A stretch of 64,000 nt of DNA from Rhynchosporium graminicola (Eukaryota; Ascomycota; Leotiomycetes; Helotiales; Ploettnerulaceae). Every line of letters starts with the position of its first letter. The stretch's first letter is position 1. The position numbers and the translations under genes are program-made. Where the stretch lies: positions 815,978-879,977 of the forward strand of contig FJUW01000015.1 of the NCBI GenBank assembly GCA_900074885.1, written 5' to 3'. Of the stretch, positions 23,237 to 34,836 are shown piece by piece. The notes under the pieces were generated by a model. That model ran no database searches. It had not been told where the DNA came from and saw only the letters and a list, made by a program, of their open reading frames with translations.

Positions 23237-24319
23237 ATGCAACGAAATAACTACGGGCATCCGCCCCCACCAACCTCTCCGCCTCTACATCATCCAGTCC
23301 CTCAGCACGTCTCTACAGTTCCCCAATTGCGCTCTCCTCCTCCGCCGATGTCACAACAGCAGCAGCAGAGTGGATATGGAAACCCTTACCAACCACAGGC
23401 TCCTCCAGGAGGCAATGCTTTTGGAGCATATGGCAATTTCATGTCAGATCCAACAGCCCAGATGGGTTTCCAAGTCGGGCAGACTGCGTTGAAACATGGA
23501 ACAGACTACGTAGAACAAAATGTTGGTTACAAAAGCTTGAAAATTGGTTGCGGCATTAATGACAAGTTTAGATAAACCGATATGTCAACTTCTCCGCCCT
23601 GAAGCATTACTTCAATGTCTCGAACGGATATGTGGTGAATAAGCTATTCCTGGTCCTCTTTCCTTGGAGACATAAGCCTTGGTCCCGCAAGCAAACACTT
23701 GGTCCGAACGGTCAGGAAGGATGGTTTATGCCACCGAGAGATGATCTAAATAGCCCGGATATGTACATCCCTGTCATGGCTCTGGTCACATATATCCTCC
23801 TTTATAGCATGATTGCTGGACTACGAGGGGCCTTTGAACCGGAGTTGCTTGGATACACAGCAACCTGGTCGTTCTTCATCGTCGGCGTAGAGATCATTCT
23901 CCTCAAGCTAGGCGCCTATTTACTTTCGATCGCCAGTGACTCTCAACTTTTGGATCTTGTTGCCTACTCGGGCTATAAGTTTGTTGGTGCAATTGTCACG
24001 ATTGTCATTAGTGAGATATTCAGTCGTGGAAAGGGGACCGGTGGATGGGTCGGATGGACAGTCTTTGCATACACGTTCCTTGCGAATGCGTTATTCCTGG
24101 TGGGTTTACATTCACAGAGCAAAGTATAGAAAATTGAGTGCTAACAGTTTTGTGAAGCTACGATCACTGAAATATGTCCTACTGCCGGAAAATGTCACCG
24201 ATGAACGAGGAACGATGCTAACGGTTGCGAGATCACAAAAGAACCGACGAACGCAGTTTCTCTTCATATACTCGTACCCTGTACAGTTTTTCTTCATGTG
24301 GTTACTCACACGGGCTTGA
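23237..24319 (+). CDS. YIF1: ER-Golgi transport protein of the YIF1 family
   Basis: Multi-pass membrane protein that acts with YIP1 and Rab GTPases in COPII vesicle traffic. Exons 23237-23521, 23572-24099 and 24158-24319 give 324 aa. The Pro/Gln-rich N-terminus (to ~75) is cytosolic; DYVEQN and YVNFSALKHYFNVSNGYV are family motifs at the first junction; PWRHKPWSRK precedes several hydrophobic segments from ~150; the end contains LRSLKYVLLPE. The first donor is GTTGGT. The second intron must end at AAG (24157): the nearby CTAACAG would shift the frame and lose LRSLKYV. Confidence 0.93.
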
Positions 24320-25563
24320 AGACTGAAAAGGGAAAATGGCATTATGCTGGCGTTAAATTGCATGGGCACACGGGAAGGCCTGTGCTGGAGATCGTTGGGG
24401 CTTGAATGATGAGCGAATTACTTGCAGTAGGTCGGAAAATGGACCAATTTGTACAAGACAACACATCCATGAGAGCTACGGCCACTCAAAGAGATAGAGG
24501 ATGTTTGCAAGAAGTCTTTCCGATGACGAGAAGGAATGGCACTGTTGACTATAAGTTCCCTGCGCCTCATAAATAGCGTTGAATAAGGTGTATCATTAAA
24601 TGAGGTAATTCGAGGCCGATCTAGCTAGTGTCCGGCGAAGCGAGCCGCAAGCACCTCCAAGTCAGTATCAAAGTCTTTGAATAATTTCATGGTCCTGGTA
24701 TGTAAAGGAGCCTTCAGTGAACTTATTATAAATTCCAGAAAGTCTTTGAAATACTTTGCCAACTCTCACAAATGAATTCGTATCACGAGGCAGACCGCAC
24801 TCACCAGACGTCCAGCTTCGATTCGCGATATATAGAGAGGGACACGCTGCAGGATGTCAGCACAGGGAAAATGAATCTAGGGAGAATGCACAGTCATCGT
24901 TTTAGGCGACGTGAAATCTATGGATGCTATCACAGTATAATGCCTTCATCTTCCCTTGGCTGATTGAGACAAACCCGGCGAAGCCACGCGAAACTATCGA
25001 AGTCATGAAGCGATTCAGAACTTGGTCATAGTATTATCATGAAAATCTTGAAAGACTTTAGCTTCTGACAAGAACCAAAGTCAGAATATGTCCCCAGAGC
25101 TTTAGTCGAATATCATATCAACTACTTGTATCACGAAAATATTTTTAGGCCTTGACTTGGTATACGATTGAGAGTTGTAGGTACGGAACGATTTTGGAAC
25201 TTGACTTGACACATGTGGTAAAGTCATAAAGATCTTGCATGACTTTGAGTTAATAGATATATTGTAAAGTCACCCATTCGACTCCGAAGCTTCACTTGAA
25301 TCACATAGTAATGCCACGAACTTCTCATGGAACATTAAATGTAATGGTCACGAGATTGTTTTGGCAATTCATTGTTATCAGATCTCAAATAATCAATACA
25401 GTAAAGTCGTGAACTAATCTCGCAACATTTGAAAACTGCTTAGTCAAGTCATGGGTTGACTGGGAGACTTCAATAAACTGATTTAGCAAAGTCATTCAGA
25501 GTTAAGTTGACACTCCAAAACCATTTCACTTGATGTCTTGTGATATGTTCATGACTTCGGTAT
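24320..25563. other. Intergenic with degenerate AAGTCAT-type words
   Basis: About 1.2 kb with no gene. Words such as AAAGTC, AAGTCAT, CATGACTT and GACTT recur on both strands at irregular spacing from about 24660 to 25560. They look like a decayed dispersed or tandem repeat. No transposase-like translation was seen. Confidence 0.5.
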
Positions 25564-26951
25564 TTATGATGTACTAGAGTTCTTCCAGCACTGGGCCACA
25601 ACCTCCGGCCGAATCGTCATACCGCGCCCAGTCCTGCGATAAACACTCAGGCACTTCAGTCCATCGACCATCGAACAGACAACTGTAAGCTTTCTGTCGC
25701 CTGTTCTCGCAATGTCCCGAATACTTTTGATGACATGGATCATACTCTTCAACTGCTTCTGATTATCAGCCTCCCACTTATCCAGCTCTTCGGTCATTTC
25801 TCTCATATCCAGGTCTCTTGTCACCAGCCCGTCCTTGTGGTATCCCACGACCAAGTGTTTTGTCTGGGAGAACCATAATTGAGGCACTGTTCTACCCATG
25901 TTTATGGAGCCTCTCGAGCATGATTTGAGCTCAATTATCAGCTCTGGATCAACGTTGCGGCCGCGGGAAATCACATGAACAAGCTTGTATGGAGGCTTCA
26001 AAATCACTGGTGAAGGCTTCGGAGCAGGAGGGTCCGAAAGAGGAATCTTCATGGGCTCCCTAGTCTCGCTGTCATCATCTTCCAAGTAAGCGTCGGCTTC
26101 GAATCTGACCAGGAACTTCAGGCCTCCAAGTTCATATTCTACAATCCGCTCATGATTTAAGCTATCCTCTAACGGCGCCTCTTTATTTACGACGGAGTCC
26201 TCGAACGTGTGGCCATATTCCGTGTTCTGACGGCCATTAATGAGCATGAGGCGGAATTCTTCCCACTGATTGATGAACATCGTGTTATGTACCATGTCGA
26301 TATCAATACGCCACTTACCCGTGCTACAAGAAGCAAAATCGAGCAAATCACGTAGACTTCTGCGGGTCGTTACGATGTCTATGGAAGACATATCGAAATC
26401 TGGGCGTTCTTGGAGGATCGCTTGGAAGAGAGGGTCGACAGGGGCTGCCGGAGAGCGAGCTGAGGAGCGCGTACTATTGTCTTTTTGGAGTTGGATAGGG
26501 AGACTTGGAGGTGTGAATTTGGGCGGAATGCCTGCAGTAGGGTTAGTATGAACATTATTATTATACCTCGGGAATGGGCGAGAAAGACCTGGGACGTAGA
26601 TAGTTGGATGCTCGATGTCTTTCCAATTATATGACGCGACATATTTGTGATTCTGAATCTTCACAGGCGCAGAAGCCTCCCGCCCTATCTCAGCTCGCCT
26701 CTCAGCAGGCTGAGGCTCGACGTGGATTTTGCTGATGAGATTACTGGTGCCCCATAGCATTCTATCGTCCCTTGAATGTCTTGGTCTGTTCCTTCTAGCA
26801 GGAACAACAAACTTTTTTGTATCGGATATCTGCTGCAGGCTGAGACTATCAAGTCTGGCGCTTAGGTTTGACTCTGAGCAGATTAGTATCGGATGCCAAG
26901 GGGCAGCCGGAAAGTGAACGGATATTGGAATTTACCATTAGTCAATGCCAT
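25564..26951 (-). CDS. Fungal protein with DXO/RAI1-like motifs
   Basis: Conserved-looking fungal protein of 441 aa. A 16-nt first exon (26936-26951, encoding MALTN plus one base) is joined over a 62-nt intron (GTAAAT, TACTAAT branch, CTCAG) to 25564-26873. The long frame alone would start 38 codons later. In the second half, VRFEADA is followed by LIIELKS and then PQLWFSQTKHLVVGYHKDG. This order resembles the metal-binding and ELK/KxWxQ segments of the DXO/RAI1 decapping nucleases. The resemblance is by eye. Related fungal proteins are, as I recall, often labelled with misleading names. Function is therefore a hypothesis: RNA 5'-end nuclease-like fold. No signal peptide or membrane segment. 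Confidence 0.6.
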
Positions 26952-28422
26952 TTTCGCGTCCGTGATTCCATTAGCTGAGGGTTCCGTTCCTACATTTGCC
27001 ATGATAGGTAATGTTGTACGATTGTTCTGTGACATAAACATTCCAAGAATCTGGAAGTTCAAAGAGCTGCGACGTACAAGCTGACGGTAGTGCGCTAGCT
27101 GTTTCTAGGACTAGCTTGCTAATAGGCGAAGGTGCTTTCACTCCCAAATGCAAACAGAAACCATGACACTACGAGGCTGGGCTATTTCACCATCGAGAAG
27201 CAGAAGGACAAAGTCATACAATATCTTCGTAACTTTCAATTGAGTAGTATACTATAAGTGTAGAATAATTTCAAGGCATTTGAAATACATTCTGGTAAAG
27301 TCCTAAACTGGTCTCATGGCTTTGAACCTTCACTTTTATGGAAGTTCTATGAAGCTATCGTGACTTTAAATTGAGGAGCCAGATCTTACTTCACTGCTGT
27401 AGAAACAGCCCTACCAGCAACTTAGAGACTGGTAAATGATATTTCTCTTAAGATTAGATGCACAATGGGTGTGCCGGCACACAAGTGCAAGATAAGATGT
27501 AGTCGACCTCTTGACTTCGAACAAGCGAAGAAAGTAAACGATTCAGTACTTCTCATGAAAAAAGTAGACCTCACTAAGAAACCACAGAACTGTTTCACGT
27601 CACGGACTTTAGATGCGCTAATAGGATTGGAAAGTATGAAATTTTGACAGGACCACAATTTGAGCTGGTTCATTCGATGCCAACTTGTCAGTCTCACCAG
27701 GACTTGATGTCTTCTTTAATCCGTTGATAGAACAGCAGTCTATGATACAGTATTGCCAGCAACACGAGGCTCGCTACCACTCTCAGGTGCGTGATATTCG
27801 GATATGTGAACATTTCCTATCATGTGGTGAATTAACTCTTCAGCACACTCTAAGCACGACTTAGGTGTCATGCAATCTCCCTGATCAATATTTTCTTCAT
27901 AATTGTGTTATAGATACGTTTCGGCAACATCGTGAGGACCATCGTTGAATCTCGTAGCAGTAAGCTGTCATTCAAGCTTTCAAAATTTATTGTCCGCTCT
28001 TCAGATCGTCATTCTAGTTAGGGTCCGATAATGTCGTAGTGGAGGCAGCCGTCACCATATCGAGCTGACGGATAATATGTTGTTACTAATTAACGAAAGA
28101 TAAGACGCTGTGCTGTGAAAGGTTGCCGAAGTATTTATCAGTTAAAAAAGGTCTATGAAGCTTCAGCCTTCGCGTGCAGCCCGTTGGCGCGAGATAGATT
28201 GTTTTCCATACTATGCTTGGATGGGGAGAGAATGATGAGGCTCTCCGTGACTTGAGGATTGTACTAGCATAAGCGCTGTAAGAGTTTCGTGACTTCAACA
28301 GATTCATGGTGGAGTGGCTGGGTATGCTGTCGTTCCATAGAAGATCAATCGATCCAGTCTCGATCATTATCCGATGGCCCTTTTCTATGTTGTCTAGGAA
28401 AGGCAATTGCTCGAGAAGAGCT
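26952..28422. other. Intergenic, no gene recognised
   Basis: About 1.5 kb. It again carries scattered AAGTCAT/TGACTT words (near 27210-27370 and 28270). Opposed frames at 27422-27697 show no domain. The right end is the 3' flank of the transporter gene. Confidence 0.5.
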
Positions 28423-30019
28423 TCAATCTTCATCAACAGGCGCAAGCTTGGAATTTTTCCTCAAAGTCAGACCATATTTCATGAAAATGAAGGGGACAGG
28501 GATTGCAATCGTTGCAATCGTAGCCAAAATAGATATGGCTGGCCCGATCCCAAGATTATGAAACATCGGCTTTGCAGCAAGAGGAAGACCTGCAGCCAAC
28601 ACACTTCTCAGAAAAGTGTTGGCAGAAGTAGCTGAAGCGGCATAAATTCCATATGTATCAATGAGAAAGTTAATGCACTGTTGGAAGATGATACTGAAGC
28701 CTGCACCGATGAAGACAGCAGCGAAGACTGGTAAGATCCAAGATATATGGGGTGCGGCGGTCCAGCCAAACCACCATAACCCAATTGCAAAGAGGAAGCT
28801 GCCGATGGCCATTGGAGCCAGTCTAGCTTCTGGGACAGGTTTACCGTTCGACGCTTCAAGAGCTCGTGCATATTGAGGCTGGCTCCCGATGATGACGACG
28901 GAAGCCGACAGGACGCCAATGAATAAAGCCAAAAATGGGAGGGATCCGATGACAGGACTCCAGCCACGACCCTCGTTGAACACGATCGGAAAGACCTCTA
29001 ATGTCATGTAAAGTAAGCCGAACACGAAAGAAGCATAAAATGCAATGCAAGTGACCATTGGTTCTGTCACGAGCATTTTCAGAGGCCTTGCAAAGTGTTT
29101 CTTGATAATCGTCTTTGGAGATAGCTTGATGTTTTCGTGGGTGTGATACAGAGACTGATTACCTGTTTCCTTCCGCAAACGCTGGGCTTTTCTCTCCAGG
29201 AGAACCGGTGCGTAGACTTCTGGGAGCGCGAAGAAGGCAAGAGCAGTAATGGCAAACACCCAAATTGCCTCAATGTATTCAGTCCAGCGCCAGCTCAGAT
29301 GAGGATTCACGAGAAGTGCAGCACCAATCATTGGGCCTAAAGTCGGTCCGCCGACCACGGCCACCGCGTAAAAAGTCACAGCCGTTCCTCGGAACTTGGG
29401 TTCCCAGATATCGCCAAGTGCAGCGGTGACATTACTGACCGGTGCAGAGCCAAACAAACCAGCAAAGAAGCGAGTGACGAAGATAGTCTGAGCATTCTTC
29501 CCTACAGCAGTTCCGATGGAGAACAGGCCTAAACAGACCATTGCTGGCAACAAGGACATTCTTCGACCCCAGATCTCCGAGATAGGTGCCCAACACAACG
29601 GACCAAAGGCGAACCCAATGCTATTGAAGAGGTCAGTCTGTTCAAAAGTGGGAACGACGAGGTACAACTTACATATATAGTGAGATAACCAGTACAGTCA
29701 CTTCCTTACTGACACCAATATACTCCGCAACTTCATCCTCAGCTGGAGCAATGATACTGGAACCCAAGCTTGCAGCCATTGCTAACATTGATAACACAAA
29801 TGTTAACCACCATTTATATCCATCTGACCAGTTGAGTGGATTCTCTTGATCATCATCTCCATCCCAGGTCACAAGATTCGGATCAGAATCTTTGGAATAT
29901 TCACCAATCCGTGGATGTAGAACAATTTCTTCGTCATTGACAGGAGTGGACCTGGTCGAATGTCGACTTTCAGCGTCATGGAAGTTACTCCCATCTGGTT
30001 TTTGTGTGTTGGAGGTCAT
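28423..30019 (-). CDS. Major facilitator superfamily transporter (DHA1-like)
   Basis: Plasma-membrane proton antiporter of the drug or polyamine exporter type. Exons are 29673-30019 and 28423-29620, with a 52-nt intron (GTAAGT..AATAG), giving 514 aa. The N-terminal ~75 residues are hydrophilic and acidic. NPLNWSDGYKWW then precedes the first helix, as in fungal DHA1 proteins. The junction gives SLYIIGFAFGPLCWAPISE, followed by IWGRR (motif A). TRFFAGLFGSAPVSN and WRWTEYIEA are further family signatures. About 12 hydrophobic segments are visible. No stops or frameshifts. Substrate cannot be deduced; the upstream neighbour is a broken SDR gene. Confidence 0.9.
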
Positions 30020-30904
30020 GCTCGTACGGCTGCCATGAGATTAAACTGGCGCCAATAATTGGGCAGTCTGTTGTGATATAGACTCGTGGACGGAATTGTC
30101 AGAAGATCTCAGACCGACGAAGATCGGCGTACTGGCATGGCCGATGCTTCCGCTACGGCTTAGACGGCAAAGTGGCGATCGAAATCATAGTCTAATACCG
30201 AGTTGAGTTATCTTTCCGAACTCTTGTCGGCTGTTACTTTAATACTCAAAAAAATCGGGATTTTTAAATATGCTAAAAGGTCGTAAGTCGGGAAATCTAG
30301 GCTTTAGTTCTGCGAAATCAGCGCACCAGCCACACGTGGTGGTTATGCTTCCACTGACGTGTAAGAGAGCTGTGAAATATCTTCGACGAGATCAAAAACA
30401 CAATCGGTATTGAATGTCACAAGAACGCAATGAAAGTGAAGTTTTGTGTTGGTGTGCACAGCAATTCGGAAGAACGTCTTATCCTTGTTGTGGTAGCAGA
30501 TTCTGAAAGGGTTAATAGCCGATCTGTGTTACAAATTGAATGTGCCAGAAATGCATGAGATTTTGTTCTCAATGAACTCTTATGGGATTCAATAAAGACT
30601 AGGTCGATCCTTACTACAAGTGAAACAAATTTATCAACAGCAACTTGAGACACACCTCGGCCACCTAGTGAACGCCTTGTCGGGCTCGATCCAACCCCGC
30701 ATTCTGATCAGCGCTGGGAAGACTAGACTACAGCTACTTTCCAGAATATGACCACCATCTTTGAGAGGTAGGTAGATGGTAAGAAGGAGTGGTCAATGGT
30801 AGATGAACAGATGGGAAGTGTAAGAAAATCAGAACGATACAGACGGAACTCATGTCAAACTTTCAGAATTTAATATAATCTTTCAATCACCCTTCCTCGT
30901 AAAG
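30020..30904. other. Intergenic between transporter and SDR pseudogene
   Basis: Divergent spacing of about 0.9 kb. A minus-strand frame at 30417-30653 has no recognisable family. Nothing else supported. Confidence 0.5.
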
Positions 30905-32612
30905 ATGCCTAATGAACAGGAGATTGATGGCGTGAACTTGAAAGGAAAAGCTTTCTTAGATACAGCAGTACGTATTATCCTCGATGTGCTATATGAAGCT
31001 CACGCCTTTGTTCACTTATCCCAATCAGGTAACCTCATCACGATCAAAAACGATCTGGATCTTTAGCACCCGAAATCGCATTTGTGACAGCCAGACCCGT
31101 GGTCTCGGGAACGCGATCGCTATCCCTTTTGCCAGCTATGGCGCAAAGGGGGTTGTGATTGTGGATATCAATCAGTAGACTCTGAATGAAGGGAAGAAGA
31201 TCGTCGAGGCTTATGGCACCAAGGTATATACCCACTTGAAAGGCTGTGTGCAGTGATTAATTTTCATGGTATTCTAGACGTCCAAGCCGACGTGACGAAA
31301 TAAGAAGATGTTGAGCGAGCAGTCGCAGAAGTCGTGATGATGATGATGATGATGATAGTTATTTTCGTCCGTCGGAGGTACATCGTAGATGTGCTCTCCT
31401 GAGGCCTTCCAGGGGGGGCATAGGGACGCGTCTAGCTAAGGGCTCATATGTACATGTACAAAGCCTAAGAGAACAGTGTCGGTGGCCTAATGGGCAAGTT
31501 AGCTACTGCGCCTATCTCCGCCAGTTGAGATGGTTGCGCCAGAGTAAATGAAACGGAGCGAGCTCTTGATGCAGATGGAGACTACCAGTTTGACAAAGGA
31601 CGCAGAAGCCGTGAAGGAGTTCGGTAGAATTGACTATGCATAAATCTCCATTGCTTCCTCTCAAGACACCAGCCCTTCACATTTATGACACGTTTCAAAT
31701 CATGACTAACAAGTTTCCAGCAAACTTCCCAGGTATCCTAGGATCCATAGAGCCAACCTCCGATCTCCCAATCGAAAGTTTCCAAAAAGGCATGGCCGTA
31801 AATTGCACTGTCGTGTCGTGTATCTAAGCACCAAGCATGAATTGAGATATATGATGAAGCAGCATTCCATTCAAGTATGAGTCAATATCGTCAAAGAGGG
31901 CAGAAGGGTAGACAATTTACTAACCTATGATATGCTCGGTAGTGAAAATGGTCGCGTTGAGCAGAGAGGTTTAATAGTTAATTACGCATCTGTGAATACC
32001 CAAATGACACTCCCAGGAACGTTAGATTATACCGCACCCAAACATGCCGTCGTAGGTATAACTCGAACAGTGCGTTTTCCTTCTATCCCGTAAACAATAC
32101 TAAGTCATACATCCCTTTCCTGCAGGCAGCACTCGAAGCACGCTCCCACGGAATCCGGGTCAACGCCGTCTTTCCAGGATTTTTCCTCACCGATCTCCTG
32201 AAGCCAGTCATAGGCACAGTGGTTCCGACCGCTTTCTACGATACGATTGAGACGCGACAGGGAAGGACTGCGCATTTTGGGAGGTGGGTGATGTGGTCGT
32301 TTTGCGGAGTGGGCCAAGGATGAGTTTGGTGAATGTAAGCATCAAGTTCTCGCAGCACAATTTCTTAACCCGAAGAATTTTGGAGTTGAGAACTTCTTAC
32401 TCCCAAGACACACCTCCTCCCGATTATACTGCCGCTTACTCCAAAACATTACCTCAAGAAGTAAACTAACTCAAAGATTTTAATCCATAGGGCGTCAATT
32501 TGCCGATCGATGGGTGAGTTATCTTCACATTCCTATTCCTAAAATATTCTGGGGGATTGCGGAAGTATCTGAACTGACTTATTGAACATAGCGGATTGAC
32601 TACCAACGAAGC
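30905..32612 (+). pseudogene. Short-chain dehydrogenase/reductase, decayed
   Basis: Pieces of a classical SDR occur in order but in changing frames and with stops. The start MPNEQEIDGVNLKGKAF lies at 30905. The cofactor region near 31078-31180 reads RGLGNAIAIPFA and GAKGVVIVDINQ, with a one-base shift inside the TGxxxGxG motif and TAG after DINQ. VQADVTK then hits TAA. GRIDYA also hits a stop near 31650. NYAS..TLDYTAPKHAVVGITR near 31978-32070 carries the YxxxK motif; SHGIRVNAVFPGFF and VNLPIDGG follow. A (GAT)7 microsatellite at 31336-31356 interrupts the coding remains. Clearly non-functional. Confidence 0.8.
31336..31356 (+). repeat. (GAT)7 microsatellite
   Basis: Seven perfect GAT units inside the SDR pseudogene. 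Confidence 0.9.
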
Positions 32613-32719
32613 TTGACGAGGTTACAAATATGGTTGGACAGGGGTAGTGATGTAGAGGGGGAGCCTAGCATCTTCTTCGGCTGATTCTTGCGACGAAATG
32701 ACGATTCTGTATTTGTGTC

Positions 32720-34036
32720 CTACTTCATCATCTCCTCCAACTTGTCTTGCATGCCACAAAATATGTTGATGGCCTACTAGTAATCAGCAATCTAAACCAC
32801 AAAAGCACACTTGAAGCACTCACCTGCACCAACTTTCTTTCTCCTTCACCATCACCGCCATTACTTCTCGTGAACGCAATTCTGTACTTTGCCTCATCGT
32901 CTGCGTACTTCACAAAATCATTAACCTCTTCAGCAGACTCTGTTCCGTCAAAGAGTGAGACCGTCGCGTTCGAAGATGCCGGTTTGTCAGCTAGCTGTTG
33001 TAGAAGTCCAGGCGAAATCGTAATATGATGCACACCAGCCAATCCCATGACCTCAGCTGTAGAAGTCAAGCTAGCAGGAAGGACTTCAGTCTTGATTCCG
33101 TTGGCTGCATATAGACGTTGGACATGTACGCATAGTTTTTGGGCCTTATTGTGGTCGACGAATCTAAGCTAGTTTAGTCCTTGTGGACAACTTAAACATG
33201 GGAAAGTGCTTACCCAGCTTCGAAATGGACTTTAAGTTCATTGACATAAGGTGCGATATAGTGGCATTTCACTTCACCTGCGAGGGAAGCTTGCTCGACT
33301 GTAAACAATGTTGTAGCTAGCGTGGTAATCTTGCTGGCTTCCAAGATGCGACAAGCTTGAAGGCCTTCCCAGGTGCTGGGGATTTTGATGCATACTCGAG
33401 TGTGATCGAATTTGTCGTTGGAATCGGGGATGCAGTGCTTCACTAGATCGATGATCCCTATTTTATCAGCAATGCTTGAGTTTAAGATGACAAGGTGAGC
33501 ACTTGAGTGACATACTACGGGCGTTCTTCACGGTTCTCTCGGTATCGTATGAGTAATATGGGTTTATCTGCACGTGAACGAAACCAGTGATAAAACGAGA
33601 CAAATCCAGCTGTAAGCGGACCATCTTTATTCACTATTAGTGTGTTTTCTGTTGAAATACCAGAGTGAGTACTTACTGCAATTTCCACAGCTAATTCTTT
33701 GACAGAGACTTCGGGGTAATTCTGTGCTAGGCCCTGAGCCGAAACTTGTGCAGATTCGATCAACGACCTATGAACTGGCTTTTGGAGTTCGAAGTACGCA
33801 ATTGCCTGTCCGCCGAACGGATACTTAGAGATATATGGCGTGCAGATAACTACCACCCACCTGATTTGAAGTACAGTCGACGAAGGGACCTAGAGTTTGA
33901 GGAACTATTGCTACGGTAAGCCAAGTGCTATACAACAGTCAAGAGGATGAGAGAGGAGACCTTCACAATCCATAGTATCACAGTCAACAATACTTCTGGA
34001 CTGCAACAATTGCAGCATGGTTTGTTCGGTTGCCAT
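32720..34036 (-). CDS. Transaldolase family protein
   Basis: Predicted cytosolic transaldolase-type aldolase transferring a dihydroxyacetone unit between sugar phosphates. Seven exons: 33961-34036, 33861-33910, 33677-33805, 33516-33609, 33214-33457, 32824-33163 and 32720-32773. The introns are 50-67 nt and keep phase throughout, giving 328 aa, the usual family length. Motifs: IVDCDTMDCE, FVDCTSNQAIAYFEL, then GFVHVQINPYYSYDTERT, and the Schiff-base segment VCIKIPSTWEGLQACRILE with Lys about residue 141. The end is FCGMQDKLEEMMK. SNQ replaces the TTNP of bacterial and yeast enzymes, placing it in a distinct fungal paralogue group. It lies between an SDR pseudogene and a PrpF-family gene in the same orientation as the latter. 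Confidence 0.9.
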
Positions 34037-34836
34037 TGCTGGTATAGGAGTTTTGTGATTAAAGCTTCGATTTGTTTGAATCTAGTATGTTTGAGGAGTC
34101 TAGTGAGCGACCGTTTCAGTTCTGATGCTTTAAGTAGCTCTTCCGCAGGACTTTGAGACAGCAATGTACAGGCCGTTTCTTCCTTATAAAAGTTGTAGAA
34201 ATCAAGCGCTTCCCCACCTCAATAGAAGCTTGCGTAGGCACGATACAGACGAGGAAGGTAAGCCGATCAGATGGCAGGGATACCCCAGTTTTCGCTTCAC
34301 CTGCAGGCTGTCGTACCGTCCTTACTTGTGCTCTGTAGGGAAGTGAACCCAAATGGAATAGACATCTAGGTGGTCGTACTACTATAAGGTTACCTATAAT
34401 ATTGCAAAAGACTTTCACCCTGACCGAAAGGAAGTGACTGAAGTTTGTGTATAATGTAAGTAGAGTAAGACTTTCTCGGTGATGAACCAGAATGCTAGAC
34501 CAGGTCTCAGATGAGCCAGATTCATTTCCGTAATAGCTAGAACTGTTTGTCTGGTTTCGAAGTCATAGAACATTACCCGAATGTATTTAATTGTATTAGT
34601 TAGCCTAGATACACGGAGCTCCTACATGAAGTTGGATTATGTGGCCTGGCATCGGTAACGACATAATACAGCTCTTCACGACTCTCACAGCTGCCAGGTA
34701 CAAGGTATCATTTCCATAGGTACTAGGGGAGCCCAGAGTTTCCTTGATTGAGGGTCTGAAGATAATCTCGAGACATATCTTATGTATCCCTCTCTCGGAA
34801 ATTCATGTGTATGGCGATTACTGATGTCCTATTGAC
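34037..34836. other. Intergenic between PrpF-like and transaldolase genes
   Basis: About 0.8 kb. Opposed short frames at 34116-34418 show no family. Contains the transaldolase promoter and the PrpF-like 3' flank. Confidence 0.5.

Noticed and set aside
31484..31560. tRNA-like A-box sequence (GTGGCCTAATGGGC)
   Set aside because: No matching B box, no acceptor stem pairing, and it lies within SDR pseudogene DNA.
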